DNA of 64,000 bases from an uncultured bacterium. GTDB taxonomy: Bacteria > Verrucomicrobiota > Lentisphaeria > Victivallales > Victivallaceae. The notes under the pieces are model-generated. The model did no database searches. It saw only the letters and a list, made by a program, of their open reading frames with translations, and had not been told where the DNA came from. The stretch spans positions 1-64,000 of the forward strand of contig CASFRF010000067.1 in assembly GCA_949297015.1 (NCBI GenBank), written 5' to 3'. Position 1 is the stretch's first letter, and each line of letters opens with the position of its first letter. Below are positions 17,475 to 26,048 of the stretch, piece by piece. The translations under genes were made by a program, and so were the position numbers.

Positions 17475-19193
17475 ATGGCGAACTTTTTCAAAGACAATCC
17501 GGACCTGCTGTTTTCGCTGAATGAGCTCGATCTCAGCGAGGCGGTGGCGCTGCGGGAGGAAAATTACCGTCTGGCCGAGCAGTTCGACACCGCGCCGGTC
17601 GACTACGCCGACGCGCAGGACAACTACCGCCGGGTGCTCGACGTGGTCGGCGAGATCTGCGCCGACAACATCGAACCGCGGTCGCGCCAGGTGGATCGCG
17701 AGGGGCCGAAATTCGAGAACTTCAAGGTCACCTACCACCCGCTGACGCAGAAGAATCTGAAGGATCTGACCGACGCCGACGTGATGGGCATTATGCTGCC
17801 CCACCGCTACGGCGGGCTGAACTTCCCGGTTTCGGTCTACACCATGATGACCGAAATGGTCTCGCGCGCCGACGCTTCACTGCAGAACCTGATCGGCCTG
17901 CAGGACATCGCCGAGACCATCTGCGACTTCGGCAGCGAGGAGCAGCGGCAGCAGTACCTGCCGCGCTTCGCCACCGGCGAGGTGGACGGGTCGATGGATT
18001 TGACCGAGCCGGACTACGGTTCGGACCTCCAGTCGGTCCGGCTCCGGGCCTGGCAGGACGAGAAGACCGGCCAGTGGTATTTGAACGGCATGAAGCGGTT
18101 CATCACCAACGGCTGCGCCAAGGTGCACCTGGTGCTGGCCCGCTCCGAGGAGGGAACCACCGACGGTCGCGGACTGTCCATGTTCATCTGCGAAGCCGGC
18201 CCCAAACTGGTGGTGCGCCGGATCGAGGATAAGCTCGGCATCCACGGGGTGGCCACCTGCGAACTGCAGTACAACGACGTTCCGGCCCAGCTCTGCGGCA
18301 AGCGCCGGTTCGGACTGATCAAGTATGTGATGAGTCTGATGAACGGCGCCCGGGTGGCGATCAGCGCGCAGGCCGTCGGCATTGCCGAGGCGGCCTACCG
18401 CGAGGCGCGGAAGTACGCCTCCGAGCGGCAGCAGTTCAAGCGTTCGATCGACCAGTTCCCGGCGATCTACGATCTGTTGTCGAGCATGAAGGTGCAGCTG
18501 ACCGCGGCCCGCACGCTGCTTTATGAGACGACCCGCGCGGTCGATCTGCGCAACGGCTACACCCAGCTGGTGGAGAGCGGGCGCGACACCTCGCCCGAAG
18601 CCAAAGCCAAGCAGAAGTACTACAACAAGGTGGCGGCGGTGCTGACCCCGATGTGCAAGGCGCTGGCCACGGAGATGGCCAACCGCGTGGCCTACGATGC
18701 GATTCAGATTCACGGCGGCACCGGGTTCATGCGCGACTTCAACGCCGAGCGCTTCTATCGCGACGCGCGCATCACCAACATCTACGAGGGGACGACCCAG
18801 CTGCAGGTGGTGGCGGCGATCGGCGGCGTGATCCAGCGCGACAACGACGTGCGGATCAAGGAGCTGGCGGCGCTGCCGCTGCCGGGGAAACTGGACCGGC
18901 TGCGGGAGAAGGTCATGGAGCTCTACCGGAAGCAGCTCGATGCCGTCTCCTTTGTGGCGGAGAAGAAGGATCAGGCCTATCACGATCTGATGGCCCGGAG
19001 TCTGGTGGAGATGGAGACCATGGTGCTGGTCGGGCTCCTGATGCTGCGCGATGCGGCCAAGGACGAGCAGCGTGAACCGCTGGCCGAGCGCTATGTGCTC
19101 GATTCGATTCCGGCCTTCGAGCAGCGCTATCTGCGGGTCAAGTCGAACGACATGGCGTTGATCGACAATCATCGCGACATTATCGACTACTGA
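17475..19193 (+). CDS. Acyl-CoA dehydrogenase, long (about 570 residue) type
   Basis: A 572-residue flavoprotein of the acyl-CoA dehydrogenase family. FAD-binding signature regions are visible as MDLTEPDYGSDLQSVRL near residue 175 and YDAIQIHGGTGFMRDFNAER near 410. NIYEGTTQLQ supplies the usual catalytic glutamate. The extra C-terminal domain of about 130 residues places it with the longer AcdA/DmdC-like group, so the substrate could be something other than a simple fatty acyl-CoA. It forms an operon with etfB and etfA, which would accept its electrons. No thiolase, hydratase or CoA ligase is nearby to name the pathway. Confidence 0.92.
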   Translation: MANFFKDNPDLLFSLNELDLSEAVALREENYRLAEQFDTAPVDYADAQDNYRRVLDVVGEICADNIEPRSRQVDREGPKFENFKVTYHPLTQKNLKDLTDADVMGIMLPHRYGGLNFPVSVYTMMTEMVSRADASLQNLIGLQDIAETICDFGSEEQRQQYLPRFATGEVDGSMDLTEPDYGSDLQSVRLRAWQDEKTGQWYLNGMKRFITNGCAKVHLVLARSEEGTTDGRGLSMFICEAGPKLVVRRIEDKLGIHGVATCELQYNDVPAQLCGKRRFGLIKYVMSLMNGARVAISAQAVGIAEAAYREARKYASERQQFKRSIDQFPAIYDLLSSMKVQLTAARTLLYETTRAVDLRNGYTQLVESGRDTSPEAKAKQKYYNKVAAVLTPMCKALATEMANRVAYDAIQIHGGTGFMRDFNAERFYRDARITNIYEGTTQLQVVAAIGGVIQRDNDVRIKELAALPLPGKLDRLREKVMELYRKQLDAVSFVAEKKDQAYHDLMARSLVEMETMVLVGLLMLRDAAKDEQREPLAERYVLDSIPAFEQRYLRVKSNDMALIDNHRDIIDY

Positions 19194-19212
19194 GTCGAAA
19201 GTCGAAACAACG

Positions 19213-19251
19213 GCGCGGGGGCGCGTCTCCTCGGGAGACGCGTTCCCGCCG
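19213..19251 (+). other. Strong intergenic hairpin between acyl-CoA dehydrogenase and rpoZ
   Basis: A perfect 9-bp stem CGCGTCTCC/GGAGACGCG (19222-19230 with 19234-19242, three-base loop) lies inside a wider GC-rich stem. No T-run follows. It may stabilise the etf-acd transcript or weaken read-through into rpoZ. Confidence 0.55.
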
Positions 19252-19272
19252 ATTTGCTGGAAAGGCGGAAAA

Positions 19273-19536
19273 ATGAACAATCAATATCTGGCCCGGGCCA
19301 AGAAGGTCATCACCGATCCGCAGATTCTGTCGGTGGTGGCGGCGAAGCGGGCGAAGCAACTGGCGCTGGGCGCCCGTCCGATGATCAAGTGCGACGCGCA
19401 GAACCACCTGGACGTGGCGCTGCTGGAGATCGCCGAGGGACTGCTGGATTACGAATTCGGCACGCCGGAGGAGACGGCGGCGGCCCATCAGGAGGGGTCC
19501 GGCGCGGAGCCCGAGCAGGCCGAGCCCCGGCTCTGA
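19273..19536 (+). CDS. rpoZ: RNA polymerase omega subunit
   Basis: An 87-residue protein with the omega core: VVAAKRAKQLALGARPMI at 20-37 followed by HLDVALLEIAEGLL, the conserved 'KRA.QL..G..P......iAl.Ei' pattern of RpoZ. Omega binds the beta' subunit and helps RNA polymerase assembly. The C-terminal 20 residues are acidic and low-complexity. ATG 19273 follows GGAAAGGCGG. It lies between the etf-acd genes and purE and was likely transcribed with purE to the terminator at 20106-20149. The main rpoB and rpoC genes are 12 kb away in the same window. Confidence 0.85.
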   Translation: MNNQYLARAKKVITDPQILSVVAAKRAKQLALGARPMIKCDAQNHLDVALLEIAEGLLDYEFGTPEETAAAHQEGSGAEPEQAEPRL

Positions 19537-19555
19537 ATGAAAGAGGAGTAGACAG

Positions 19556-20071
19556 ATGGACAAGAATCCGGCCCGGGTCGCGGTGATCATGGGCAGCAAG
19601 AGCGATCTGGAGCTGGTCTCCGCCGCTTTTGAGATGTTGGATCGTTTCGGCGTGCCTTACGTCGGGCGCGTACTTTCGGCGCATCGGACGCCGGGTCCGG
19701 CGGCGGAGTTCGCCGCCGGCGCAGCGGCGGCCGGGATCAAGGTGGTGAACTGCGCGGCGGGCATGGCGGCACATCTGGCCGGGGTGGTCGCGGCGCACAC
19801 CACGTTGCCGGTGATCGGCATTCCGGTGGCCTCCGAACCGTTCAAAGGGCTCGACGCGCTGCTGAGCACGGTGCAGATGCCGCCGGGCATTCCGGTGGCG
19901 ACGGTGACCGCGGGCAAGGCGGGCGCCAAAAACGCCGCGCTCTACGCGGTGGAGATTCTGGCGTTGAGCGATCCGGAACTGGCGGCGGAACTCCGGACGT
20001 TCCGCGCCGAACAGACCGCGCAGGTGCTGAAGGCGGACGCCGAACTGCAGCAGCAGCTGGCGGAACGTTGA
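19556..20071 (+). CDS. purE: N5-carboxyaminoimidazole ribonucleotide mutase PurE
   Basis: A 171-residue class I PurE. Substrate-binding motifs are intact: [10 protein letters not shown] at the N-terminus, VLSAHRTP with the catalytic histidine near residue 41, [15 protein letters not shown], and [16 protein letters not shown]. It converts N5-CAIR to CAIR in de novo purine synthesis, just before the SAICAR synthetase step (purC, 46284-47180 here). No purK is adjacent. AAGAGGAG precedes the ATG. Confidence 0.95.
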   Translation: MDKNPARVAVIMGSKSDLELVSAAFEMLDRFGVPYVGRVLSAHRTPGPAAEFAAGAAAAGIKVVNCAAGMAAHLAGVVAAHTTLPVIGIPVASEPFKGLDALLSTVQMPPGIPVATVTAGKAGAKNAALYAVEILALSDPELAAELRTFRAEQTAQVLKADAELQQQLAER

Positions 20072-20105
20072 GCGGAAGCTCCGGCCGGAGAACTCCGGCC
20101 CTGAG

Positions 20106-20149
20106 CCCCCCGATTCGCGTGGGAGACGCGACCCGGGGGGTGTTTTTTT
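20106..20149 (+). terminator. Rho-independent terminator after purE
   Basis: CCCCCCG (20106-20112) pairs with CGGGGGG (20134-20140), with a nested CGCGT/ACGCG stem inside, followed by seven T at 20143-20149. Confidence 0.88.
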
Positions 20150-20158
20150 GGGTGCTCA

Positions 20159-20188
20159 TTGGACATTCCGGAGAAAGCGGTGTACATT
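20159..20188 (+). promoter_or_regulatory. Probable promoter of the GH3 operon (TTGGAC N18 TACATT)
   Basis: TTGGAC at 20159-20164 and TACATT at 20183-20188, spacer 18, about 40 bases before the GH3 start codon and directly after the purE terminator. Confidence 0.6.
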
Positions 20189-20228
20189 GAAGGGTAAACG
20201 TCTTGAGCAACGTGAGGAGAGAAACAAG

Positions 20229-22358
20229 ATGAACCGAAATTTCCCCTGGTACGACGACACCAGACCGTTCGAGGAGCGGATTGAACTGCTGATTCAGGCG
20301 ATGACGCCGGAGGAGAAGGTCTCCCAGATGCTGCACGAGGCTCCGGCCATCGAACGGCTGGGGATCCCGGCCTACAACTGGTGGAACGAGGCGCTGCACG
20401 GCGTAGCCCGGGCCGGACGGGCGACGATCTTCCCGCAGAGCATCGGCAGCGCCGCCACCTTCAACCCGCCGCTGCTGCGCCGGATCGGCGACGCCATCGC
20501 GCTGGAGGGGCGGGCCAAACACCACCAGGGGATCCGCAACGGCAACCGCGGGCAGTATTTCGGACTCACCTACTGGACTCCGAACATCAACATTTTCCGC
20601 GATCCGCGCTGGGGCCGCGGGCAGGAGACCTACGGCGAATGTCCGTATCTGACCAGCCGCATGGGCGTGGAGCTGATCCGCGGGCTGCAGGGGGACGACC
20701 CCAAATACCTCAAGTCGGCCGCCTGCGCCAAACACTTCATCGTGCACTCCGGGCCGGAAAATCTGCGGCACACCTTCAATGCGCGGGTTTCGGGGCGCGA
20801 CTTCTTCCAGACCTACGCCCGAGCCTTCAAGGCGGCGGTGCAGGAGGCCAACGTCGAATCGGTGATGGGGGCCTACAACCGGACCAACGGCGACCTCTGC
20901 TGCGGCAGCAAGAAGTACATCACCCGGCTGCTGCGCGGAGCCTGGGGCTTCGCCGGGCACTTCCTCTCGGACTGCTGGGCGATCCGGGACTTTCACACCA
21001 CGCACAAGGTGACCGGGGACGCGGCGCAGTCCTCGGCGCTGGCCGTGCGCAACGGCTGCGACCTCAACTGCGGCTGCTCCTATCACAAGCTGACCGAGGC
21101 GCTGGAGCGCGGTCTGATCACCGAGGCGGAACTCGACACCGCGCTGCGGCGGCTGTTCCGGACCCGGATGAAGCTGGGCATGTTCGATGCCGATGACAAG
21201 GTCCCGCTGGCCGACACCCCGGTGTCGGTGGTCAACTGCGCCGCCCACCGGGTGCTGGCGCTGGAGGCGGCCCGCCAGTCGATGGTGCTTTTGAAGAACG
21301 ACGGCATTCTGCCGCTGAAGAAGGATCCGGCCACCATCGCGGTCACCGGCCCCAACGCCATGAGCATCACGCCGCTGCTGGGCAACTACAACGGCTTCAG
21401 CGGCCGGATGACCACGGTGCTGGAAGGGATCATGGCCAAGGTCTCGCCGGGCACCCAGATCGACTATCACGCCGGCTGCGATCTGGCGGGGAACCGGCCG
21501 ATCGCCGAATGTGAACTCGGCTGGGTCCACGAGCACCACCCCGAATACGTCATTGCGGTGATGGGGTTGACCGCCCAGCTGGAGGGCGAGGAGGCCGGGG
21601 TGGCCGCCTCCGACGGCGGCGGCGACCGCACCTCGCTGGGGCTCCCGGCGGTGCAGCGTAAACTGCTGGAGTTCTTCATCGAGAAAAAGATTCCGGTGGT
21701 CCTGGTGGTGCTGGGCGGCAGCGCGCTGGATCTCTCGTGGGAGCAGGAGCACTGCGCGGCGGTGCTCTACGGCTGGTATCCGGGCGAAGCCGGCGGCGAG
21801 GCGGTGGCCGACGTGCTGTTCGGCGACTGCAATCCGGCCGGACGGCTGCCGGTGACCTTCCCGAAATCGCTGGCGGACGTTCCGGAATTCACCGACTACA
21901 ACATGGCCGGACGCACCTATCGCTACAGCGACAAGGAGCCGCTCTATCCCTTCGGCTACGGGTTGAGCTACACCACCTTCGCCTACTCCGGGCTGAAACT
22001 CAGCCGGAGCGTGGTCGATGACGACTGCGGCGTGGTCGCCACGGTGGAGGTGACCAACACCGGGAACCGGGCCGGGGACGAGGTCGTTCAGCTCTACCTG
22101 GCCTGTCGCCGCGCGCCGGAGCCGATGCCCCTCTGCGAGCTGGCGGCAGTGCAGCGGATCTCGCTTCAGCCCGGAGAGACCCGGAAGGTCGAGCTCCCGG
22201 TGGCCGGTGAGTCTCTGCTGCTCTATCGGGAAAACGGCGACAGCTACCGCGGCGACGCGGAGTTTGAACTGAGCGTGGGCGGCGGTCAGCCGCGCTACAC
22301 CACCGGCTGCGTAACCGCGACGTTGCAAACCAAGGCGGAAGGATCCGAATTGAAATGA
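20229..22358 (+). CDS. Glycoside hydrolase family 3 beta-glycosidase
   Basis: A 709-residue GH3 enzyme without a signal peptide, so probably cytoplasmic. The N-terminal barrel has YNWWNEALHGVAR near residue 45 and RWGRGQETYGECP near 130, typical of the beta-xylosidase/beta-glucosidase branch, and the nucleophile Asp in HFLSDCWAIRDF near 255. The alpha/beta sandwich domain (VLLKNDGILPLKKD) and a C-terminal fibronectin III-like domain (YPFGYGLSYTTF onward) complete the usual three-domain form. ATG 20229 follows GAGGAGAG; an upstream in-frame ATG overlaps the promoter. Its end overlaps the oxidoreductase gene (ATGA). Context indicates release and oxidation of sugars from plant-type or host glycans. 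Confidence 0.93.
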   Translation: MNRNFPWYDDTRPFEERIELLIQAMTPEEKVSQMLHEAPAIERLGIPAYNWWNEALHGVARAGRATIFPQSIGSAATFNPPLLRRIGDAIALEGRAKHHQGIRNGNRGQYFGLTYWTPNINIFRDPRWGRGQETYGECPYLTSRMGVELIRGLQGDDPKYLKSAACAKHFIVHSGPENLRHTFNARVSGRDFFQTYARAFKAAVQEANVESVMGAYNRTNGDLCCGSKKYITRLLRGAWGFAGHFLSDCWAIRDFHTTHKVTGDAAQSSALAVRNGCDLNCGCSYHKLTEALERGLITEAELDTALRRLFRTRMKLGMFDADDKVPLADTPVSVVNCAAHRVLALEAARQSMVLLKNDGILPLKKDPATIAVTGPNAMSITPLLGNYNGFSGRMTTVLEGIMAKVSPGTQIDYHAGCDLAGNRPIAECELGWVHEHHPEYVIAVMGLTAQLEGEEAGVAASDGGGDRTSLGLPAVQRKLLEFFIEKKIPVVLVVLGGSALDLSWEQEHCAAVLYGWYPGEAGGEAVADVLFGDCNPAGRLPVTFPKSLADVPEFTDYNMAGRTYRYSDKEPLYPFGYGLSYTTFAYSGLKLSRSVVDDDCGVVATVEVTNTGNRAGDEVVQLYLACRRAPEPMPLCELAAVQRISLQPGETRKVELPVAGESLLLYRENGDSYRGDAEFELSVGGGQPRYTTGCVTATLQTKAEGSELK

Positions 22359-23545
22359 AGAAAGTGGCTCTGATCGGCGTGACCGGGTTCGGCGCGCACA
22401 TTTACCGGCAGCTGCTGCGGCTGCACTACGAAGGACGCATCGAATTTGCCGGAGCGGTGGTCCGGACTCCGGCCAAGTGTCCGGATCAGCTTCAGGAGAT
22501 GAAGCGTCTGGGGTTCCGGATCTACGGCAGTCCGGCCGAGCTCTACGCCGACCGCTCGATCCGCTACGATCTGTTGAGCATTCCGACCGGCATCGATTCG
22601 CACGAGACGATGGTCCGCGAGGGCCTGGCCTACGGCGCCAACGTGCTGGTGGAAAAGCCGCTCACCGGCACCATCGACAGCGCCAAACGGATGATCGCCG
22701 CCGGGGACGCCTCGCCCTGCTGGGTTGCAGTCGGCTTCCAGAACCTCTACGGCAAGGATACCCGTCAGGTCAAGAAGCTGCTGCTCGCCGGGACCATCGG
22801 CAAAGTCCGGCAGATCTCGGTGATCGGCATGTGGCCGCGCAACACCGCCTACTACACACGCAACAACTGGGCGGCCCACTTCAAATGCGGCGATGCTTGG
22901 GTGCTCGACTCCCCCGCCAACAACGCCTTTGCCCACTACATCACCAACGCGCTGTTCTGGGCGGCGGACGAGTACTGGGACCTGGCCCGGATCCAGTCGG
23001 TCCAGGCCGAGCTGTACCGGGCGCGCGATATCGAAACCTTCGACACCTGTTCGCTGCGGCTGCTGACGCAGAACGGGGTCGAGCTGATCGTGCACCTGAC
23101 CCACAGCTGCGCGATTCAGGGCCACGAGCCGATTGTCCGGATCGTGGGGGAGACCGGCGTGATCGAGTGGCAGCTGCGCAACTACTACAAAGTGCTGCGA
23201 CCGGGCGAGTTTTCCAGCGCGATTCCGGTCGGCGACGCCATGTTCGATGAATTCGACGTGGTCGCCGACCGGCTCGAGGGCAAGGAGGCGCTGCTCTGTT
23301 CCATGCGGATGGCGGGGAAGCACCTCTACACCATCAACGCCATTCACCTGACCAGCACCATCGCCGACATTGCGCCGGAGTTCGTCGACGTGGCTCCGGA
23401 CGGTCTGCATCAGATCCGGAACCTCGAGGAGGCCTTCCAGCAGGCTTGGGAGCGCGGAGTCCTGTTGAGCGAGCTGGGCACGGTGCCTTGGGCGCGGCCG
23501 GCGCGGCTGGCGGAAGCCGCCAACTTTCAGACCTTTCAACTCTGA
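22355..23545 (+). CDS. Gfo/Idh/MocA family oxidoreductase
   Basis: A 396-residue NAD(P)-dependent oxidoreductase. The dinucleotide-binding strand VALIGVTGFGAHIY opens the protein; VLVEKPLTG near residue 103 holds the family EKP motif with the catalytic-region lysine. The C-terminal part supplies the beta-sheet substrate domain. Members oxidise or reduce sugars and cyclitols. It is translationally coupled to the upstream GH3 gene and followed by an aldo-keto reductase, so it most likely processes the sugar released by GH3. The exact substrate cannot be read from the sequence. Confidence 0.9.
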   Translation: MKKVALIGVTGFGAHIYRQLLRLHYEGRIEFAGAVVRTPAKCPDQLQEMKRLGFRIYGSPAELYADRSIRYDLLSIPTGIDSHETMVREGLAYGANVLVEKPLTGTIDSAKRMIAAGDASPCWVAVGFQNLYGKDTRQVKKLLLAGTIGKVRQISVIGMWPRNTAYYTRNNWAAHFKCGDAWVLDSPANNAFAHYITNALFWAADEYWDLARIQSVQAELYRARDIETFDTCSLRLLTQNGVELIVHLTHSCAIQGHEPIVRIVGETGVIEWQLRNYYKVLRPGEFSSAIPVGDAMFDEFDVVADRLEGKEALLCSMRMAGKHLYTINAIHLTSTIADIAPEFVDVAPDGLHQIRNLEEAFQQAWERGVLLSELGTVPWARPARLAEAANFQTFQL

Positions 23546-23554
23546 GGTGACGTC

Positions 23555-24547
23555 ATGGTTTATCAGGCCAATCCCGACCGCTACACGGTCATTCCCTACC
23601 GCCGCTGCGGACGCAGCGGTCTGAAGCTCCCGGTGATTTCGCTGGGTTTCTGGCACAATTTCGGGTCGGTGGACCGCTACGACAACTGCCGGGAACTGGC
23701 CCGGACCGCCTTCGACTGCGGCATCACTCACTTCGATCTGGCCAACAACTACGGTCCGCAACCGGGTTCGGCGGAGGAGACGCTGGGCAAGCTGTTGCGC
23801 GACGACTTCCGTCTCTACCGCGACGAACTGGTGATTTCGAGCAAGGCCGGGTACCTGATGTGGCCCGGTCCCTACGGCGAATGGGGGTCGCGCAAATACC
23901 TGATCGCCAGCTGCGATCAGAGTCTGAAGCGGATGGGGCTCGATTACGTGGACATCTTCTACCACCACCGGCCCGACCCCGAGACCCCGCTGGAGGAGTC
24001 GCTGGGGGCCTTGGCCTCGCTGGTGCAGCAGGGAAAGGCGCTCTATGTCGGGATCTCCAACTACAGCGCCGAGCAGACGGAACAGGCGATCCGGGTCTTC
24101 CGGGAACTCAAAATCCCGTTTCTGATCCATCAGATGCGCTGCAACATGTTCGACCGGCACCACGAGGAACAGGGGCGGTTCCAGCTGCTGAGCGAAGAGG
24201 GAATCGGCGGCATCGCCTTCTCGCCGCTGAATCAGGGCATTCTGACCGACCGCTATTTGAACGGCATTCCGGCCGACTCCCGGGCCGGGCGCGGCGGCTT
24301 CCTGAAGCCGGAGGCGCTGACCCCCGAAGTCATGGCCAAAGTGCGTGAACTCGATGCCTTTGCCCGCGACCGGGGCCGGACGCTGGCGCAGCTGGCGATC
24401 GCCTGGGTGCTGCGCCGTCCCGGTATGACCTCGGCGCTGATCGGCGCCAGCCGCCGCGAGCAGATTCTCGACGCGGTGGCCGGCGTGACCAAGCCGGAAC
24501 TCTCCGCCGAGGATTGGGCGGAGCTGGAGCGGAAACTCCGGAGCTGA
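23555..24547 (+). CDS. Aldo/keto reductase (YghZ/Kvbeta-like)
   Basis: A 330-residue AKR. The tetrad of this superfamily is visible: Asp in THFDLANNYGP, Tyr in the same segment, Lys in ISSKAGYLMWPG, and His in FYHHRPDPETPLEE. The sequence LMWPGPYGEWGSRKYL is characteristic of the YghZ-like L-glyceraldehyde-3-phosphate reductase group, and the C-terminal ALIGASRREQILDAV binds NADP. It follows the MocA-type gene by nine bases. A role in sugar aldehyde reduction within the GH3 operon fits. Confidence 0.92.
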   Translation: MVYQANPDRYTVIPYRRCGRSGLKLPVISLGFWHNFGSVDRYDNCRELARTAFDCGITHFDLANNYGPQPGSAEETLGKLLRDDFRLYRDELVISSKAGYLMWPGPYGEWGSRKYLIASCDQSLKRMGLDYVDIFYHHRPDPETPLEESLGALASLVQQGKALYVGISNYSAEQTEQAIRVFRELKIPFLIHQMRCNMFDRHHEEQGRFQLLSEEGIGGIAFSPLNQGILTDRYLNGIPADSRAGRGGFLKPEALTPEVMAKVRELDAFARDRGRTLAQLAIAWVLRRPGMTSALIGASRREQILDAVAGVTKPELSAEDWAELERKLRS

Positions 24548-24593
24548 CCCTCCGGGCGGGAGTTCCGGCTCCCGCCCGGCGAGGACCGAGACG

Positions 24594-25094
24594 ATGCGAA
24601 TCCGCGTGGTGAATCAGCTCTGGTTCCGGCAGCATTGCGAACCCGGGAGTTCCGTCCCGGTCTACGAGCAGCCGGAGTCCGGGTTCTGGCGGGACTGCAA
24701 CTTCATCTCCATCCGGAACTCCGACGAGCCGGATGAAAACTGCGCCGTCCCCATCTCCGGGAGCCAGGTGCTGAAACTCCAATTCGACGACGCGATCAGC
24801 GATCCGGACCACACCTTGATCCTGTTCGACGACGCCATGGCGCAACAGATCGCGCAGTTTGCCCGGCAACTGGATCGCGCCCGGCCGCTCTTCGTCAACT
24901 GCGCCGCCGGGATCAGCCGTTCCGGCGCGGTGGGCGAAGTGCTGAACGAATACTTCAACCGCTATCTGGAATACCGCCCCGGAGATCTGGATTTCTTCCG
25001 GAGCCGCAACCGGCAGTTGCAGGGCAATCCCCGGGTCCGGGGGCTGTTGCGCCGGGCGCTGATGCCGGAAACCAGCTATGGAGAAGACCGGTGA
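24594..25094 (+). CDS. Protein tyrosine phosphatase-like protein with an altered signature motif
   Basis: A 166-residue protein with the cysteine-phosphatase P-loop pattern C-x5-R in LFVNCAAGISRSG near residue 103. The classical motif is HC-x5-R-S/T; here Asn stands in place of the histidine that lowers the cysteine pKa. An upstream LILFDDAMAQQI helix could hold the general acid. The family resembles small predicted phosphatases found in phages and bacterial accessory genes. It starts 47 bases after the aldo-keto reductase gene, and its stop overlaps the GTG of the LOG gene (GTGA). Activity and substrate are uncertain. Confidence 0.72.
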   Translation: MRIRVVNQLWFRQHCEPGSSVPVYEQPESGFWRDCNFISIRNSDEPDENCAVPISGSQVLKLQFDDAISDPDHTLILFDDAMAQQIAQFARQLDRARPLFVNCAAGISRSGAVGEVLNEYFNRYLEYRPGDLDFFRSRNRQLQGNPRVRGLLRRALMPETSYGEDR

Positions 25095-25690
25095 ATCCGG
25101 AAAAGTTCGCACGTCAACTGCGCCGGGTCCATTCGGCGGCGGTCTTTCTCGGGTCGCGCCCCGGCCACGCTCCGGAATACGGCGAGGCGGCGGTCGAACT
25201 CGGCCGCTTTCTCGCCGAACACGATATTGAACTGATCTTCGGCGGCTCCTCGACCGGAACCATGGGGGTGCTGGCCGACACCGTGCTCGCGCACGGCGGG
25301 CGCGTCACCGGCATTTTTCCCGAACAGCTGCGCGGGGAGCTGCTGCATCCGGGGCTGACCCGCACCATCCGCGTCCGGAGTCTGGCCGAACGCAAAGAGC
25401 TCCTGCGCTCCGGAGCCGATGTGATTCTGGTGCTGCCCGGAGGCCCCGGCACCTGGGATGAGCTGTTTGAAGCGCTGACGCTGCGCCACCTGAAACAGCT
25501 CAGAGCGCCGATCGGGTTGCTCAACGTCAACGGTTATTTTGACCATCTGCTCGCCTTTCTGGCTCACGCGCAGGCGTGCGGGTTCGCCTCCGCCGGCGCC
25601 GTCGGAGCGCTTCAGCACGCCCGGAACGTGCCCCAGCTGTTTCAACGGCTGCTGGGGAATCTCCCGCCCGCCCCGGCGGAGCCGGTCTGA
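25091..25690 (+). CDS. LOG/TIGR00730 family Rossmann-fold protein
   Basis: A 199-residue protein with the two signatures of the LOG group: IFGGSSTGTMGVLAD near residue 50 (usually GGG-x-x-G-x-M-G) and LPGGPGTWDELFEALT near 115 (PGG-x-GT-x-x-E). LOG enzymes are nucleoside 5'-monophosphate phosphoribohydrolases, first known for cytokinin activation and also involved in bacterial nucleotide salvage. GTG 25091 is the start and is coupled to the phosphatase-like gene. The tail of 15 residues is Pro/Ala-rich. It ends the operon and converges on the ribosomal protein operon. Confidence 0.88.
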   Translation: MNPEKFARQLRRVHSAAVFLGSRPGHAPEYGEAAVELGRFLAEHDIELIFGGSSTGTMGVLADTVLAHGGRVTGIFPEQLRGELLHPGLTRTIRVRSLAERKELLRSGADVILVLPGGPGTWDELFEALTLRHLKQLRAPIGLLNVNGYFDHLLAFLAHAQACGFASAGAVGALQHARNVPQLFQRLLGNLPPAPAEPV

Positions 25691-25724
25691 CCTCGTCGGT
25701 TCCGGGCGGCGGCTGCGGCTTTCC

Positions 25725-25764
25725 CGAAAAAGAAAAAGCCGGAGCATCCTCCGATGCTCCGGCT
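25725..25764 (-). terminator. Terminator ending the truncated S10 operon after rpsS
   Basis: A perfect 12-bp stem AGCCGGAGCATC/GATGCTCCGGCT (25737-25748 with 25753-25764, loop of four). On the minus strand it runs into T5-C-T5. It closes the ribosomal protein transcript 18 bases after rpsS. Confidence 0.9.
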
Positions 25765-25781
25765 TCCTCCGCAATCCGGGA

Positions 25782-26048
25782 TTACTTACCCGAGACCACG
25801 CCGTGTTCCTTGAACACCCGGGTCGGGGCAAACTCACCGAGTTTGTGTCCGACCATGTTCTCGGTCACGAACACCGACACGAACGACTTTCCGTTGTGCA
25901 CGTTGAAGGTGTGGCCGACGAAATCCGGAATGATCATGGACCGGCGCGACCAGGTCTGAATCGCCTTCTTGCCGCCCTTGGACATCTTCTCGACCTTCTC
26001 AATGAGATAGGCGTCGACAAAGGGACCTTTCTTGATCGATCTGGGCAT
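25782..26048 (-). CDS. rpsS: 30S ribosomal protein S19
   Basis: An 88-residue S19. It begins [15 protein letters not shown] and contains [17 protein letters not shown] and [10 protein letters not shown], all hallmark S19 segments. It binds 16S rRNA in the small-subunit head with S13. The ATG at 26048 shares a base with the rplB stop (TAATG). It is the last gene of the operon here: a terminator follows at once, whereas rplV and rpsC would be expected next. Confidence 0.97.
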   Translation of the reverse strand: MPRSIKKGPFVDAYLIEKVEKMSKGGKKAIQTWSRRSMIIPDFVGHTFNVHNGKSFVSVFVTENMVGHKLGEFAPTRVFKEHGVVSGK

